DNA of 64,000 bases from Tilletia caries. Lineage: Eukaryota > Basidiomycota > Exobasidiomycetes > Tilletiales > Tilletiaceae. The stretch is taken from contig JALUTQ010000039.1 in NCBI GenBank assembly GCA_032718865.1, positions 1,364,001 through 1,428,000 on the forward strand. Reading direction: 5' to 3'. The stretch's first letter is position 1, and every line of letters starts with the position of its first letter. The notes below the pieces were generated by a model, which was given only the letters and a program-made list of their open reading frames with translations, was not told the DNA's origin and made no database searches. Of the stretch, positions 23,078 through 33,365 are shown piece after piece. The position numbers were made by a program, and so were the translations under genes.

Positions 23078-24184
23078 ATGCCACGCGAACCAGGTCAGGC
23101 GAAGCCACGTGTAGAGCCAGCCCTCAAACATCACATTACTGAGCTGGACGACACAGGAAAGTTCGACCTCGACGACCTTCTGAACGGCAAATACAGCCGC
23201 AGCACCCACTTTCGTTACAAGGCAGAGAAGAAGCGCAGCAACGGCGCGCTCGTCAAGCCTGGGAAGAGTACGGGTCGGAAATCCAAAGCTTCTTTGGCGG
23301 ACAAGGAGTGGATTTTACAGCTGATCCGTCATCGGCCGAACATCCAGCTGCGGGAACTCCAGCTTCTGCTCAGCAAGTTTGTCGGCGTCGACATAGACGA
23401 AGCCACTATCGGTCGCTGGCTCACATCTCTCAACGTCACGCGCAAGAAGCTGTCTCCTCGGGCACGGAAGCGCGACCCCTTGCGTAGAACGGCATACCGG
23501 CTGACGATGGCGCAGTTCCGGCCAGAGCAGCTCGTGTTTGCCGACGAAACACACTCCAACCAACGCACGGCATGGCGTTCGCACGGGTACGCCAAACGGA
23601 ACGAGCGCGCGGTCGTATACCAGGACCTGGAGCGAGGCGTAAAGTACACCCTACTGCCGGGCATGACCCTCAACGGCGTCATTGCGCCGTTCATTGTTCC
23701 AGGTCCTGTAACCCAAGACATCTTCGACTACTGGGTCGAGAAGTTCCTTCTCCCCGAGATGAACCCTTGGCCGCAGCGGAACTCGGTTCTCGTCATCGAT
23801 AACTGTAGCGTTCACAAGAGCGACCACGTTCAAGAGTTGATTCGGGCCAAAGGTGAGTCTTCTACTTTCTCACGATTGCTCGTCTCCGTGATCCGTCCTT
23901 GCCTTCAAGCACACAAACTTTTGCTGAGTTTCAATTACTGACGCTACTCGGCCGTCACCACCTTCATACGGCATACGCTCGTTTGCACAGTATGCGTGCT
24001 CGTATTTCTCCCTCCATATTCACCAGATTTCAATCCCATCGAACTCGCTTTCGGAACCATCAAGGCAGCAATCCGCAGAGAGGAGAACCCTTCCCAATGG
24101 TCAATCATGCGAGCTGCTTTGGGAATCACAGGCGCGCATGCAAGGGCATTTTTTGGTCTTGTGGATATGGTATGGAATGAATGA
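23078..24184 (+). CDS. Tc1/mariner transposase (DD34E), apparently intact
   Basis: ATG 23078; one intron of about 139 bases (23852-23990); stop at 24184; about 321 residues. The N-terminal half carries helix-turn-helix parts (LADKEWILQLIRHRPNIQLR, IDEATIGRWLTSLNVTRKKL). The catalytic residues are VFADETHSNQR (first Asp), VLVIDNCSVHKSD (second Asp) and LPPYSPDFNPIE (Glu, joined across the intron), with 34 residues between the second Asp and Glu, the Tc1 spacing. No stop or frameshift was seen. Transposases of this family cut at the element ends and insert at TA. It lies 140 bases inside the left terminal repeat, so it is a good candidate source of mobility for the TA-flanked MITEs nearby, although their terminal sequences differ from its own. 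Confidence 0.9.
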
Positions 24185-24330
24185 TGAATGACAGCTGTTC
24201 AAGTTTCAATATGTATGCGTAATGCGAGTGTGCGAGTGAGGGATGGCGATTGGCGGCTGGCGCGTGGCAAGAATTCATGAAGGGAGCAGCAAGAGAAAGA
24301 TTCTGAAACCAAAAGCGACGTGAAATGTGG

Positions 24331-25940
24331 TCACTGGTCTGTGGTAGAAGTGCCAGGATCCGTAGCCAGTCTATTTGAAGCCGATGGGATGTCCGATGAA
24401 AGAGAAGGGGTTTCCATCGCAAGATTTCCACTTCGACTTGGCTGTAGAACATCGCGGTCATTGACGCCTCCGTCCGCAGCCTGAACCGCATCGACGGCCC
24501 TGGCCTTGCCCTTTCCAAGGGGCATGTTCTCCTTCCATCGAAGCAAAGCGCTTTTCAACACCACGCGCTCCCCTAGGATAAGGCCGACCTTCTTGTAGTC
24601 GGTATCCGGGTCGAGCTCAGCGATGGCGAACGAGTCTGAGATCAGGTAGTCTCCGAGCTTCTTCAGGATCGGTTCGGAGAGGCCATAAGCGCTGGCAAAG
24701 TCGTTGAGTAGCATGTATGCGCCTCTGATTGTGCCAGGACTGGCCGCCGATCGATTCAGAGCACTGGTCAACACCAGACCTTCTCCTAGAATGAGCCCCA
24801 TGTCGTGGTAGTCGCAATCGGGGTCGAGCTCGGTCATTATGTAGGTGTCTGGAATGAGGAATTTCTCAAGCTTCTTCCGAATCGACTCCGGAAGGCCATA
24901 GGATTGAGCAAAGTCGTCCAGAGGCATGTAGGCGCCTCGAGCCCTCTTCCGTTTAGTTGAAGAATTGTTGGCGATTCTCGTCACCACCTGTCGTGACGAT
25001 TGTGCTCTTCGCAATGCCGTATATCTTGACCGCAGCAGTACGACCCTCGAATACGAGCTTCAGCCACTCCGCATACGTCGTCGCGCACCGCGCATGATTG
25101 AGCTCGAGAGCTATTCCATCTTTGAATGCATCGGTCCGTCCCTTGGTCTCCAGCGCGATGAGCCATTGTTGGCGCGTACCGACTAGCTCGATAGATGCTG
25201 AGGTTTCGATCTTTGCTAGGAACTTGTCGAGAACGGTGTTGTGTCGAAGGTATACGAATCGTGTGAGCCCGAATTGCTTTTCAGTCTTGTTGGAGCTGAA
25301 AGCTGCAACCGGATAGCATTTTACGCTGATGTGACGCTCTGTGTTACGCAAAGGGGAACACTTTAAGTCAGCTGATGTCCAGTGTGCGCCGTCGTATGAT
25401 TGTATGGAGATACGTACCTCTCCCAATCTCTCCTGATACCATCCCGTCCTCTCCTGGATCCTCGCCCCCGGAGTCCTCTTCGCTGCTTGTTTCCGCCGAC
25501 TCCGAAGACGTCTCAGCCGCTTTCGTCTCTTTCTTGAAGACAATCTTGATGCTCTTGCCTTCCTGCTTGATGTTGCTGTGCTCCTTCTTGATGCTGCTCT
25601 TGCCCTCCTTCTTCACTGGCTGCGAACTTCCTTGGCCCTTCACCGGTGACTTGGCCTTCGTTGCAGGAGCAGCTCGGGGCCTCTAGGTCTTCTTCTTACT
25701 GGCAGCAGACGATGTGGACCCGGAAGCTGCCGGAGCTGGCGCCATCGTGCTGCTACTTGCCTTGCTGTTGGTGCTGGCGTCTGGGAGCGGTTGGAGAGGA
25801 GGCTGAGGCTCAACGGCGTGAGACGCGGGCAGCTGAGCAGAAAGAGGAAGCGAAGGTTGAAGTGGGGCCTGGCCGCCTGAGGGAGCAGGGGTGCTGGCGT
25901 CACCAGTTCGAGGTCGAAGGACTCTGTCTTGTGTGAGCAT
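24331..25940 (-). pseudogene. Transposon passenger gene with two SAM-like repeats, broken
   Basis: Starts at ATG 25940 (MLTQDRVLRPRTGD), Pro/Ala/Ser-rich, with an in-frame TAG at 25683. The frame then continues with a Lys/Glu-rich stretch (KKEGKSSIKKEHSNIKQEGK), a consensus intron of 46 bases near 25415-25370, and a globular part (SVKCYPVAAFSSNKTEKQFG, RFVYLRHNTVLDKFLAKIET, ALETKGRTDAFKDGIALELN). A shift is needed near 24970-24990 to reach two tandem repeats of about 60 residues, each of the form GAYM-LxDFAxxYGLxExIxKKL with LGExxxLxSAL at the end. These resemble SAM-like folds common in basidiomycete mobile-element proteins. The function is unknown. The stop and frame break point to decay, unless a read-through or unusual splice occurs. 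Confidence 0.55.
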
Positions 25941-26288
25941 GCTGAAGGCCAAAGGGCTTGATCCTCCTCAGTAAATGCTGAGAACGATGAATGCTGATCC
26001 TCGATCCTCAGAGGAGAATGAAATTGTCGAAAATGGATGTAGAGCTGAGAAATGAATCCTTGCTCACTTTTTACAATTTATTCTCCATTTCCCAGCTTTC
26101 GAAATCGAGCTTGAGCCTTGAAACGAGGGTAGGATCAGGCTGGGGGCTACCGGCCCCGAAAGGAAGAGAGCAAAAGACCTCATCCATTCCGGTGTCTAAC
26201 ATAACATATAATAAACCAGCGAGAGAGGAAGGTAATGTATGTTGTCCGCACGTTGACTTGTCGCGAGTAGTGAGTACAGCCCAGTAGG

Positions 26289-26345
26289 GCCGCACGAGGC
26301 AGGAGGGCCGCACGAAGGCAGGCGAGGGCCGCACGAAGGCAGGCG
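26289..26345 (+). repeat. Short tandem repeat, three units of about 20 bases
   Basis: Three imperfect copies of a unit like GGGCCGCACGAAGGCAGGCG inside the composite transposon, between the passenger gene and the captured exchanger fragment. Confidence 0.7.
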
Positions 26346-26385
26346 GACGAGAAGTCGAGAGTACATGTATCAGTGCACTCACCGG

Positions 26386-26812
26386 TTAAGAAGCTGGGTA
26401 CGCTTGCTGCTCGTGAACTTCGCCTTCGGAGGGGTAGTGCATGGGTGCCTGTCTGGGAGGCTCGTACGAAGGGGGGGCTGAGCGGCGGAGAAGATTTTAC
26501 GCGTCAGAGAGATGTGTATATGTTTGTGTGAGCGTCGCGACGCGTGCTGGAGCGGGGAGACAGATAACTCACCGAAGCTGTCCTTGAGTCAGGGCAACAA
26601 TGGCAACAATGAGCTCGACGGCATTCCGATTCACAGAAATGATTCAAACAGTCAGCCGAGTGCAGCGAAAGGGCAAACATCTGGGATTCCGTGGAAAGAT
26701 ACTCACTCCGAAGGTGGCATTTGCGAGAGCGCTGAGGGTGGGACCGAGCTTGATGCTGACCTGCTCTGTGCAGTCACCAAGGAGCTTGGCGAGGGGAACG
26801 AGAGAAGGACTT
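26386..26812 (-). pseudogene. Captured fragment of a vacuolar calcium/proton exchanger (VCX1/CAX) gene
   Basis: Minus-strand reading gives LVPLAKLLGDCTEQVSIKLG PTLSALANATFG, a GTGAGT intron, then NAVELIVAIVALTQGQLR and another GTGAGT. This is the first conserved block of CAX antiporters, in which the sequence around GNAVEL forms part of the ion pathway. Nothing of the following nine or so helices is present. The intron before NAVEL ends in CGG where CAG is expected, so the acceptor looks mutated. After the second donor a CAG acceptor leads to a Pro-rich tail (PSYEPPRQAPMHYPSEGEVH) then stop at 26386, in a frame that does not match. The fragment lies inside the terminal repeats of the transposon, as in gene-capturing elements. 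Confidence 0.65.
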
Positions 26813-27228
26813 GGCGAAGGTGGGAGCGGAGGAGTGGGAGCTTCGGTGCATGGGCAGGCCGAGTGCGTCTGAACCGTGATGGGCTGGAAAGGCATAAGTG
26901 AGATCATGAACGCGTATCGACGTAGGGTATCAAAAGGGTTGGGGGGATGGCAGATGTGGGACCGGGACGACTTACCAGTTGTGAGTTGTGACTTGTGCCA
27001 GAGAGAAAGGCCCACCGAGCGAGCATTCATTCGCGGCGAGCGCGAGAGTGAGTCGAGGGAGCATTCGCGGCGAGCGCGAGAGTGGTTGATGGAGGAGAGG
27101 AACAAGCAGTCGGCGAGGCGGCGTCACTTATGAAATGTGCACACACTTGGGACGCTTGAGACGCTCAGACTCCCCCGATTCATTTTTTTCTGGTCTCAAA
27201 CTTTAAAGTGTGTGCACACCCAAGGTTT

Positions 27229-27527
27229 TGTCTATTGGCCGACCCCGGTCGGTACCCGACCCCTCTGAGTTACCCTCCTTGACCGTCCCAGCAACCTACT
27301 TAATAAAGCGGGCTCAAATTTTGCATGGATGTCAAGGATACCTGTACGCGTACTCATGCGAGATTTGAGGTCAATCGATGCAGAATTGCTGTTGAAAGTA
27401 AGGGAGGAGCCGTTTTCTTTGGCTTAAAGAGGCGAAAAGTGGAAGTCTTTGTGGTTTTAGAGCTCTGACTGCTCTAGTGCCGGGGTCGGCCCGTCGACCT
27501 AAACCGACCGGGGTCGGCCAATAGACA
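27229..27527. mobile_element. Inverted-repeat MITE, 299 bases
   Basis: Ends of about 25 bases starting TGTCTATTGGCCGACCCCGG at 27229, with the reverse complement ending at 27527. Extra copies of GACCCCGG/CCGGGGTC lie just inside each end. It begins five bases after the right end of the composite transposon. No clear target duplication and no coding capacity. Confidence 0.65.
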
Positions 27528-27786
27528 CGACCCACACCGAATTTATCGAGTGTCATCCATTTTGCAGGTTGCTGTATTATCGAGCGTTCCGGGGATCTCT
27601 TGAGTCGTTACTTACAGCTTACATGTGAGACTCTCTCAGACTCTTCTACTCTCACAACTCCTCAGAACATCACACAGTACCGACGACATCTATGTACGAA
27701 GGAGTGCCTGCGCTCCGAGCAGAACCAGAAAGCAAGACAGGAGACGGTCATCAGCGGGAAGAGCGCTAGAAAATCTGATTGCCATA

Positions 27787-28521
27787 ATGGTGAACCGGTG
27801 GACGTGCAAGTACTGCGACCTTACCATCAACGACGATGTCCCCTCCCGTGCAGCCCACGAAGGCGGCTTCCGACACAAGGCAGCCGTCGAACGCGCTCTC
27901 CGACAGACCTACAAAAAGGCAGAACGAGGTCGGAGAGACGCTGCCATCCAGGCCAAAGAGATTGCCAAACTTGACAAAGCGGCGTCCAGGGCCGAGGCTG
28001 CCGCAGTTCCCTCAGACTCCGGCCCATCCGCTTCGCAACAGGGCGACGATGAGGGCGAAGCTCTTCTTGCCGGCTCGAAGCGGAAGAGGAACAACGGCAA
28101 GGACAAGGAGGACGAAAATGCGGGTGGCTCGGGCCAGCGCGGAGAGTGGAAGCCGAAGGACAAGTTCACCGCCTACACAACCGCTGCCAATCTCGGACTA
28201 GGCGAGGATCCGGAAGATGTTCGGGCGAGGGAGGAAAAGGAATTGCGCCAGAAGGAAGGTTTCGCATCGCAATGGAGCGTCGTTGATGATCCCACTCCGC
28301 CATCAGTCCCGAACACTGTCTCCGCTTCATCATCAATGAGAGGGATGCCTCAGGCGACTGCTCCCAAGGCGGCCTCAACCACAACCAGCACGGACGATCC
28401 GGATGATCTCCGCTCCTTCAAGACGCAGGAAAAGAAGGCACCTCAACTTCACGACGACGACGATGATGCACCAGCGGGCGAGCTCGTCTTCAAAAAGCGT
28501 ACCAAGAAACGCCGAGCGTAG
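27787..28521 (+). CDS. WBP4/FBP21-like splicing protein with U1-type zinc finger
   Basis: Intronless, 244 residues, ATG 27787 (MVNRWTCKYC). The N-terminal zinc finger is C-x2-C-x12-17-H-x5-H in form: CKYCDLTINDDVPSRAAHEG followed by GFRH. It is of the U1-C/matrin type found in WW-domain binding protein 4, a component of early spliceosomes. The middle is Lys/Glu/Ala-rich and helical; the C-terminus is low complexity, ending in a basic FKKRTKKRRA likely to be a nuclear signal. No WW domain is visible, as in several fungal homologues. The frame extends upstream only via non-ATG codons. It is convergent with Vps5; the ends are about 180 bases apart. Confidence 0.8.
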   Translation: MVNRWTCKYCDLTINDDVPSRAAHEGGFRHKAAVERALRQTYKKAERGRRDAAIQAKEIAKLDKAASRAEAAAVPSDSGPSASQQGDDEGEALLAGSKRKRNNGKDKEDENAGGSGQRGEWKPKDKFTAYTTAANLGLGEDPEDVRAREEKELRQKEGFASQWSVVDDPTPPSVPNTVSASSSMRGMPQATAPKAASTTTSTDDPDDLRSFKTQEKKAPQLHDDDDDAPAGELVFKKRTKKRRA

Positions 28522-28700
28522 GGCCAGCTCAGAAACGATCTGGATGGATGAAGAGGACTTGGCTTGTAGCTGAAGCGCTTCCATGTAGTAGGCTTGCTTA
28601 GCCGCACTCTTCCCAACATAGGCACACGTTATGTCCATCAACTCCATTCCACACACTTGAAGAATAGATACCCCAATTGAACTTAACATGTCACGTCACA

Positions 28701-31700
28701 TTACTCGTCCTGAACCGCCTTCTTCTCGACAGGCACAGCAGGTGACTCGATATCGACTGCAGCCTCCCCATCCCCAGTGTCTTCCAACGTCGCTCTTTGC
28801 TGCGGCTCGATAAATTCCTCCTCCTTCGTCTCCTCTCCTTGGACCTCTGCATCTGCCTCTTCCTGTACTCCCTCCTCCTCCTTCGTCTCCTCTCCTTGGA
28901 CCTCTGCCTCTGCCTCTTCCTCTTCCACCTTCGTCTCCTCTTCCTTCTCCTCCTTCTCCTCCTTCTCCTCCTTCTCCTCCTTCTCCTCCTTCTCCTCCTC
29001 CTCCTCCTCCTCCTCCTCCTCCTCCTCCTTCATCGGCTCTTCTTGGATCTTGTCCCCTGCCTCTTCCCGGTTTTCCTCGACTGCGGCAGGCGGCTCTGAA
29101 ACGACGGTGTCCTTCGCCTTGTCCGCTTCCTGGTCGGTAGAGGGCGTTGGTTCGACGGCTGCGACGGCTTCATCTTCTGGAATTGGCTTTTCCGAACTTC
29201 GGCCTTCTGCGGCCGACTCCTGCTTCGCCTCCGGCACCGATGGCGCCGTTGCCGCAGCCGGTGCTTCCTTCGACGGGACACCGATGTTCGCAGTGGAGGA
29301 AGCACGAGCTGCCTGCGCTGGCGGAGGCGGAGGAGGAGGAAGTAGCGCATCCGGATCCGGATTCGTGCCCGTCTGCCGCGTAAGCAAAGCCGAGAACAGC
29401 TCCCACTCCTTCACGACCTCCTCCTGTCGCTCGATCAGCCCGTCGAGCCATCGGACGAGCGCAGTTCGAAGGTCCTCGACCTTCTCACGCTCGAATCGAC
29501 TCATCTCCTCTTTGCATCGCGCGGTGATGGCGTCAAAGTCGCGTTTGAGTGTGAGAGCACGGGACTCGGAGTCGGCAACGTCCTGGAGGCTCAGCTGGAG
29601 GCGGTGTTCCATATGAGAGCCGCCCGTGCCGCGGTGGTCCTTTTTGAATTTCTCGTGCTTGGTTTGTACTTTGCGCGTCTCTTCGTCCGCTTTGAACCAG
29701 GCAATCCATGCATCGACACGAGTCGCGAACGCTTTCTGTTAAAGAAAGTTTGAAGCGGAACTATCAGCGCCGATATCCCAGAAGCTTCGAAAGGTGACCG
29801 TAACTCACTCGGATGCTCCCCACCAGCCGCTCATACTCGTAAATGACGCTTCCGATTACCCTCACATCGGCATCCGACTGAACGTTATTCAGCTCTTGAA
29901 CCCGCTTCTCCAGCTCGCCCAAACCGGCAAAGCAAGTCGACATGCTCCGCGAGAGAGAGCTTCCAGAGAGATTGATGAGCATCATGCTGTACTCCGACAC
30001 CGCGTGCGCCAATTCACGTCGTTGGGTGGCAAGGAGGGAGAAGGCTTTCACGACCTGCTTCAATTGAGCTTCGAGGCCGTCCAGGTATGCCTTCTGGTGA
30101 TCGAACCACTGCAAAGGGGACACAGAAAACTCTGAAATCAGCTCAAAGGGTCTTGAACCACGAATGATCATCAGCGGCTAGTGCACCACTCACGTCGTCG
30201 TTCTCGTGGAATTTGGGCCCATTCAGAGAAGATTGCCATCCAAAGTATGTGCGTTGCTCAGGCGTCGGAACCGGGCCTTTTCGCATGTCCCTAAGCTTGA
30301 CCTGGAGTTGAAGAAATGATCAACAGAAGTCAGTACTCCAGAAGCTTCGAAAAGCAGCATCACTGTCCCCAAAACGACGGCATTGCTGACTCACATCTGC
30401 ACTAAAGTTGACACTCTCCAGGAAGAGCTTGAAGTCTTCGTCCATCTGCAGAATCGGATGGGCCGCAATCTTGTTGATGCAAGTCTCGAGCCCGTGTCTC
30501 CGCGCCTCGACCAGGTCAGGCGCGAATCGACCAATCTTCACCTTCTCCGGCACAGGCGGGACAAAGGTGCCCGGGTTGGTGGCCGTGAGCGCGGCATGCA
30601 ACCAGCGGAAATCAGAGTAGCGCCGAAGCACAGAGAACGTCTGTGCGCGGAAGAAGGTGGCCGTCGTCTTCGTCCGTACGGTGTACACAATATGTGCAGT
30701 GACAGGATCGCCCACCTTCTGCGGATCGCCAACTCTGATCTCGAACTGGAGCTTCGGCGGCAAGGTGGTGCTCGCAGCCAAGCCTGCCGTCCGCGTTGCC
30801 GCTTCCTTCGTCTCCCGCTGTCCCTGCCCTTCACTTGGCCATGCATCCTGCGTACCAGACGGGCGAGGCCGCTGGCCCGGCGGGAACGGCACCTCGCCGT
30901 AACCGGCCTTGAAGTGAGTGGGAGCAGGCGCGGAACCGGAGGCAGTGTCACGCGAGTCCGCACCGATTGCAACGTCCTGTGAATCAATCTCGTCTGCAGC
31001 ACTCAAAGCCGTAACCCGCGGACTCGGCTCGCCGTACCCGTCCGAGTCGGCATCGTTTCCTGCCCCCGAGGCATCTATACGTATGCCGCTAGAGCCGGAT
31101 CTCAAGTTGACCGGAGCGGGCACACCGCCAATCGCGTCCGCTTGATTGAGAGCAAGGGAGACGGGAAAGAAGCCGGGCGCATCTGGTGGCAGCTGTTGTC
31201 GCTGCTTCAATTGAGCCGAACGTGAAAGATCGTTGCTCTGGAAACCATCTTCTAGTGGTAGAGGACTGCCAGCGACGCCACTCCGGGTCGCAGGCGCTGC
31301 AGACGTGGATGCAAAATCTTGAGAGAATACGTGGATGCGAAAGTGAGCCACCGTCATTCATGTCGCTCAAAAGGCACAATCACAACTCACCTGCACCTGG
31401 AGTTGCAGTGATGGCAGAGTCGGACGGTCCGTTCTCCACACCTTGAGATTGTGAGCTAAAATCGCCTTCATCGGCTGATATGCTCCCCTCACGAGAAGTC
31501 ATTGTCACCGGCGGGGTCGGCCGTAGCGGTCGGATTGAGGACAAGCTCGGATCAGGAGAGGCCACAGAGCTGAATCGATACTGCGCAGAGGAGTCATTCG
31601 AGTCCTGCCGAACGGTCCCATTCCCGCCCACTCCTTCCAGGCTATTGGATTTTACCAAAACCGACCTTGCCTGTGGATCCGAAGCGTCCTGTCGAAGCGA

Positions 31701-32177
31701 TACGATCGAGTCCGAACTCTGCGCCGTCATGACCGAGTCAGAACTCTGTGCTGCTGCAGCCGCAAGTTGTTCAGTCTCCGCCCGTTGGCGAGCCTCCTCC
31801 TCCTCGAGTGACTGTTGGCGACGCTGTTCCTCCGCTTGTGCTTCTGCTGCGGCGGCAGCTTCGGCCTCCTCTGCTTGCCTTCTCGCTTCCGCTGCGGCCG
31901 CCTGTCGTTGGCGTTCAGCTTCGGCTGCCGCTTCCTCCTCTTCCTTTCGTTTCCTCTCAGCCGCCGCTTCCTCCTCTTCTTTCTTACGGCGCTCAGCTAA
32001 TTCCTCCTCCTCCTTTTTGCGCCGCGCAGCTGCTTCCTCCTCTTCCTTTCGTCTGCGTTCTGCTGCCTCTGCCTCTTCCTTCCTCTTCCGTTCCGCTGCT
32101 TCCGCTTCCTCCTTTTTCCTCCGAGCCTCTTCCTCGACCCGCTTTCGTTCTTCTTCCTCCCGGCGTGATGTCTCCAG
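28701..32177 (-). CDS. VPS5: Retromer sorting nexin Vps5/SNX1-like, PX and BAR domains
   Basis: Membrane-bending subunit of retromer, acting on endosomes. Read on the minus strand: an Ala/Glu/Lys/Arg-rich coiled-coil region (32177-31700), a Ser-rich linker, the PX domain (KLQFEIRVGDPQKVGD through RRYSDFRWLHAAL and VPPVPEKVKIGRFAPDLVEA), the BAR domain over several exons (QRTYFGWQSSLN, WFDHQKAYLDGLEAQLKQVV, RVDAWIAWFKADEETRKVQ, then REEVVKEWELFSALL-like end), and a Glu-rich tail with KEEKEEKEE repeats, stop TAA at 28701. Five or six introns join in frame. The 5'-most exon begins at CTGGAG after an acceptor-like ATTCAG, with a stop but no ATG in frame upstream, so the true first exon is unknown; see the finding on the neighbouring reductase. 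The Glu-rich tail is unusual for Vps5. Confidence 0.85.
28930..29035 (+). repeat. CTCCTT/CTC microsatellite inside the Vps5 coding region
   Basis: Repeated CTCCTT and CTC units encode, on the other strand, the KEEKEE and poly-Glu stretch of the Vps5 tail. Such repeats vary in length easily and change the length of the acidic tail. Confidence 0.8.
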
Positions 32178-32329
32178 CTGAATCAAAGCAAAGCAAGGTG
32201 GGAAAAGAGATGATTCGAGTCAATTCACTTGGGTGCTCTGGGGATTATGCGCAGTCTCGACAAAGGGACCATCGATTGCTGGAGGCACTCTGCCGGTAAT
32301 GCAAAGGCCCAACCAAACAGCCGCCTCCC

Positions 32330-33365
32330 TCAACCGCGACGACGTACCTCGTCAATGTATCCGCGCCACCAATCTTCGAAAGGCACACAGTCAGTGCTGA
32401 CGCCGAGCCCCTTCAGAACGCTGATGTCGAGCTTGCAGTGACGCGGCCGGCTCGTTGCTGCCAGAGGATCGACCTCGTATTCGGGATCGAGGTGGTCGGT
32501 GCTGGCGTTACCGCCGAGGGCGTTGGTGATACGAGTGAAAATGGAAGACATGTCGTATTTGGTCATTGCCTCGGTTGCGGAAAAGTGAAGAATGCCGGGG
32601 ACATTCATAGGCGCATCCGTCGCAAGTGATGTTGTGTATGCTTTGACGAGGTCGACCAGTACTCGAGCGACATCCTCGACGTTGGTAGGGTATCGAACTG
32701 CATAGGCGTCCATCTTCTTCTTTTTGGTGAGGTCTGACGGAACGCGAATTGAGTCGAGAAGGACATTGACCGCGGACTCGTCATTCTGGCCGGCCGCCGT
32801 CCGTCCGTAGAGGACCGGGACTCGTACACTGGTGGAGCTGCCGAGCTTCCCGTGCTTAGTGACGGCCATCTCGCCCTCCAGCTTGCTCACCCCGTACGCA
32901 TTGAGCGGGTTCGGAGCGTCGTCAACCTTGTAAGGAGGCTTGGTCCCGTCGAAGACATAGTCTGTGCTGATATTGATCAAAAGAGGGGCGGGATCAAGCT
33001 CAGCACTGAGGCGTGCTAGATGGGCAGGGACGTCGACGTTGAGTGCGTGAGAAGCATCCGGGTTCTTCTCGACGACATCAGGCCGGCGCTCGGCAGCTGT
33101 GTGAATGATGGCATCTGGTTGAAAGGAGCGAACCAGGGCCTCTGTAGCAGCTTCGTCTGTGAGGTCGACCTTCTCGAGATCGCCGCTCGCGCGCGAGAAT
33201 GCCAACCCTTTGACTGTGATGTCGAGCAGATGGTTCAGCGGTTGCCGCGATTCTAGATGCGCTGCGCTCGTGAATCTGCTTACCGTCGAAGCCGTCCTGC
33301 TGGCAGCGCACCAAGACGGCGCGGCCCAGGAGCCCAGATGCACCCGTGACAAGAACTTTGACCAT
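32330..33365 (-). CDS. MAT2B/RmlD-like NAD(P)-dependent reductase
   Basis: Short-chain (extended) dehydrogenase/reductase related to dTDP-4-dehydrorhamnose reductase and to the regulatory beta subunit of methionine adenosyltransferase. Two exons: ATG 33365, MVKVLVTGASGLLGRAV (Rossmann GASGLLG), an intron of about 75 bases (33285-33210), then DAIIHTAAERRPDVVEKNP, LLINISTDYVFDGTKPPY, and the catalytic YxxxK in NAYGVSKLEGE. The C-terminal part has RPRHCKLDISVLKGLGV and DWWRGYIDEV. About 320 residues. Fungal members are usually annotated as MAT beta-like; true enzymatic activity is uncertain. The last codons include a strong donor (GAG|GTACGT) in frame with the downstream Vps5 exon. Confidence 0.82.

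Larger units (their letters stand above)
22936..27223. mobile_element. Putative composite Tc1/mariner transposon, about 4.3 kb
   Basis: A 32-base terminal repeat starting TTGGGTGTGCACACACTTTA at 22936 has its exact reverse complement ending at 27223. Between them lie a DD34E transposase gene, an opposite-strand passenger gene with SAM-like repeats, a short tandem array (GGCCGCACGAAGGCAGGCGA-like, about 26289-26345) and a calcium/proton exchanger gene fragment. TA borders the left end only (shared with the neighbouring MITE); the right end is followed by GG. A diverged, same-orientation copy of the left terminus lies at 27137-27165. The borders may thus come from two copies joined by deletion, rather than one clean insertion. 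Confidence 0.6.

Noticed and set aside
31480..32299. Long plus-strand frames rich in Ser and Leu/Pro
   Set aside because: Antisense to the Glu/Ala-rich coiled-coil exon of Vps5; composition is explained by that repeat.
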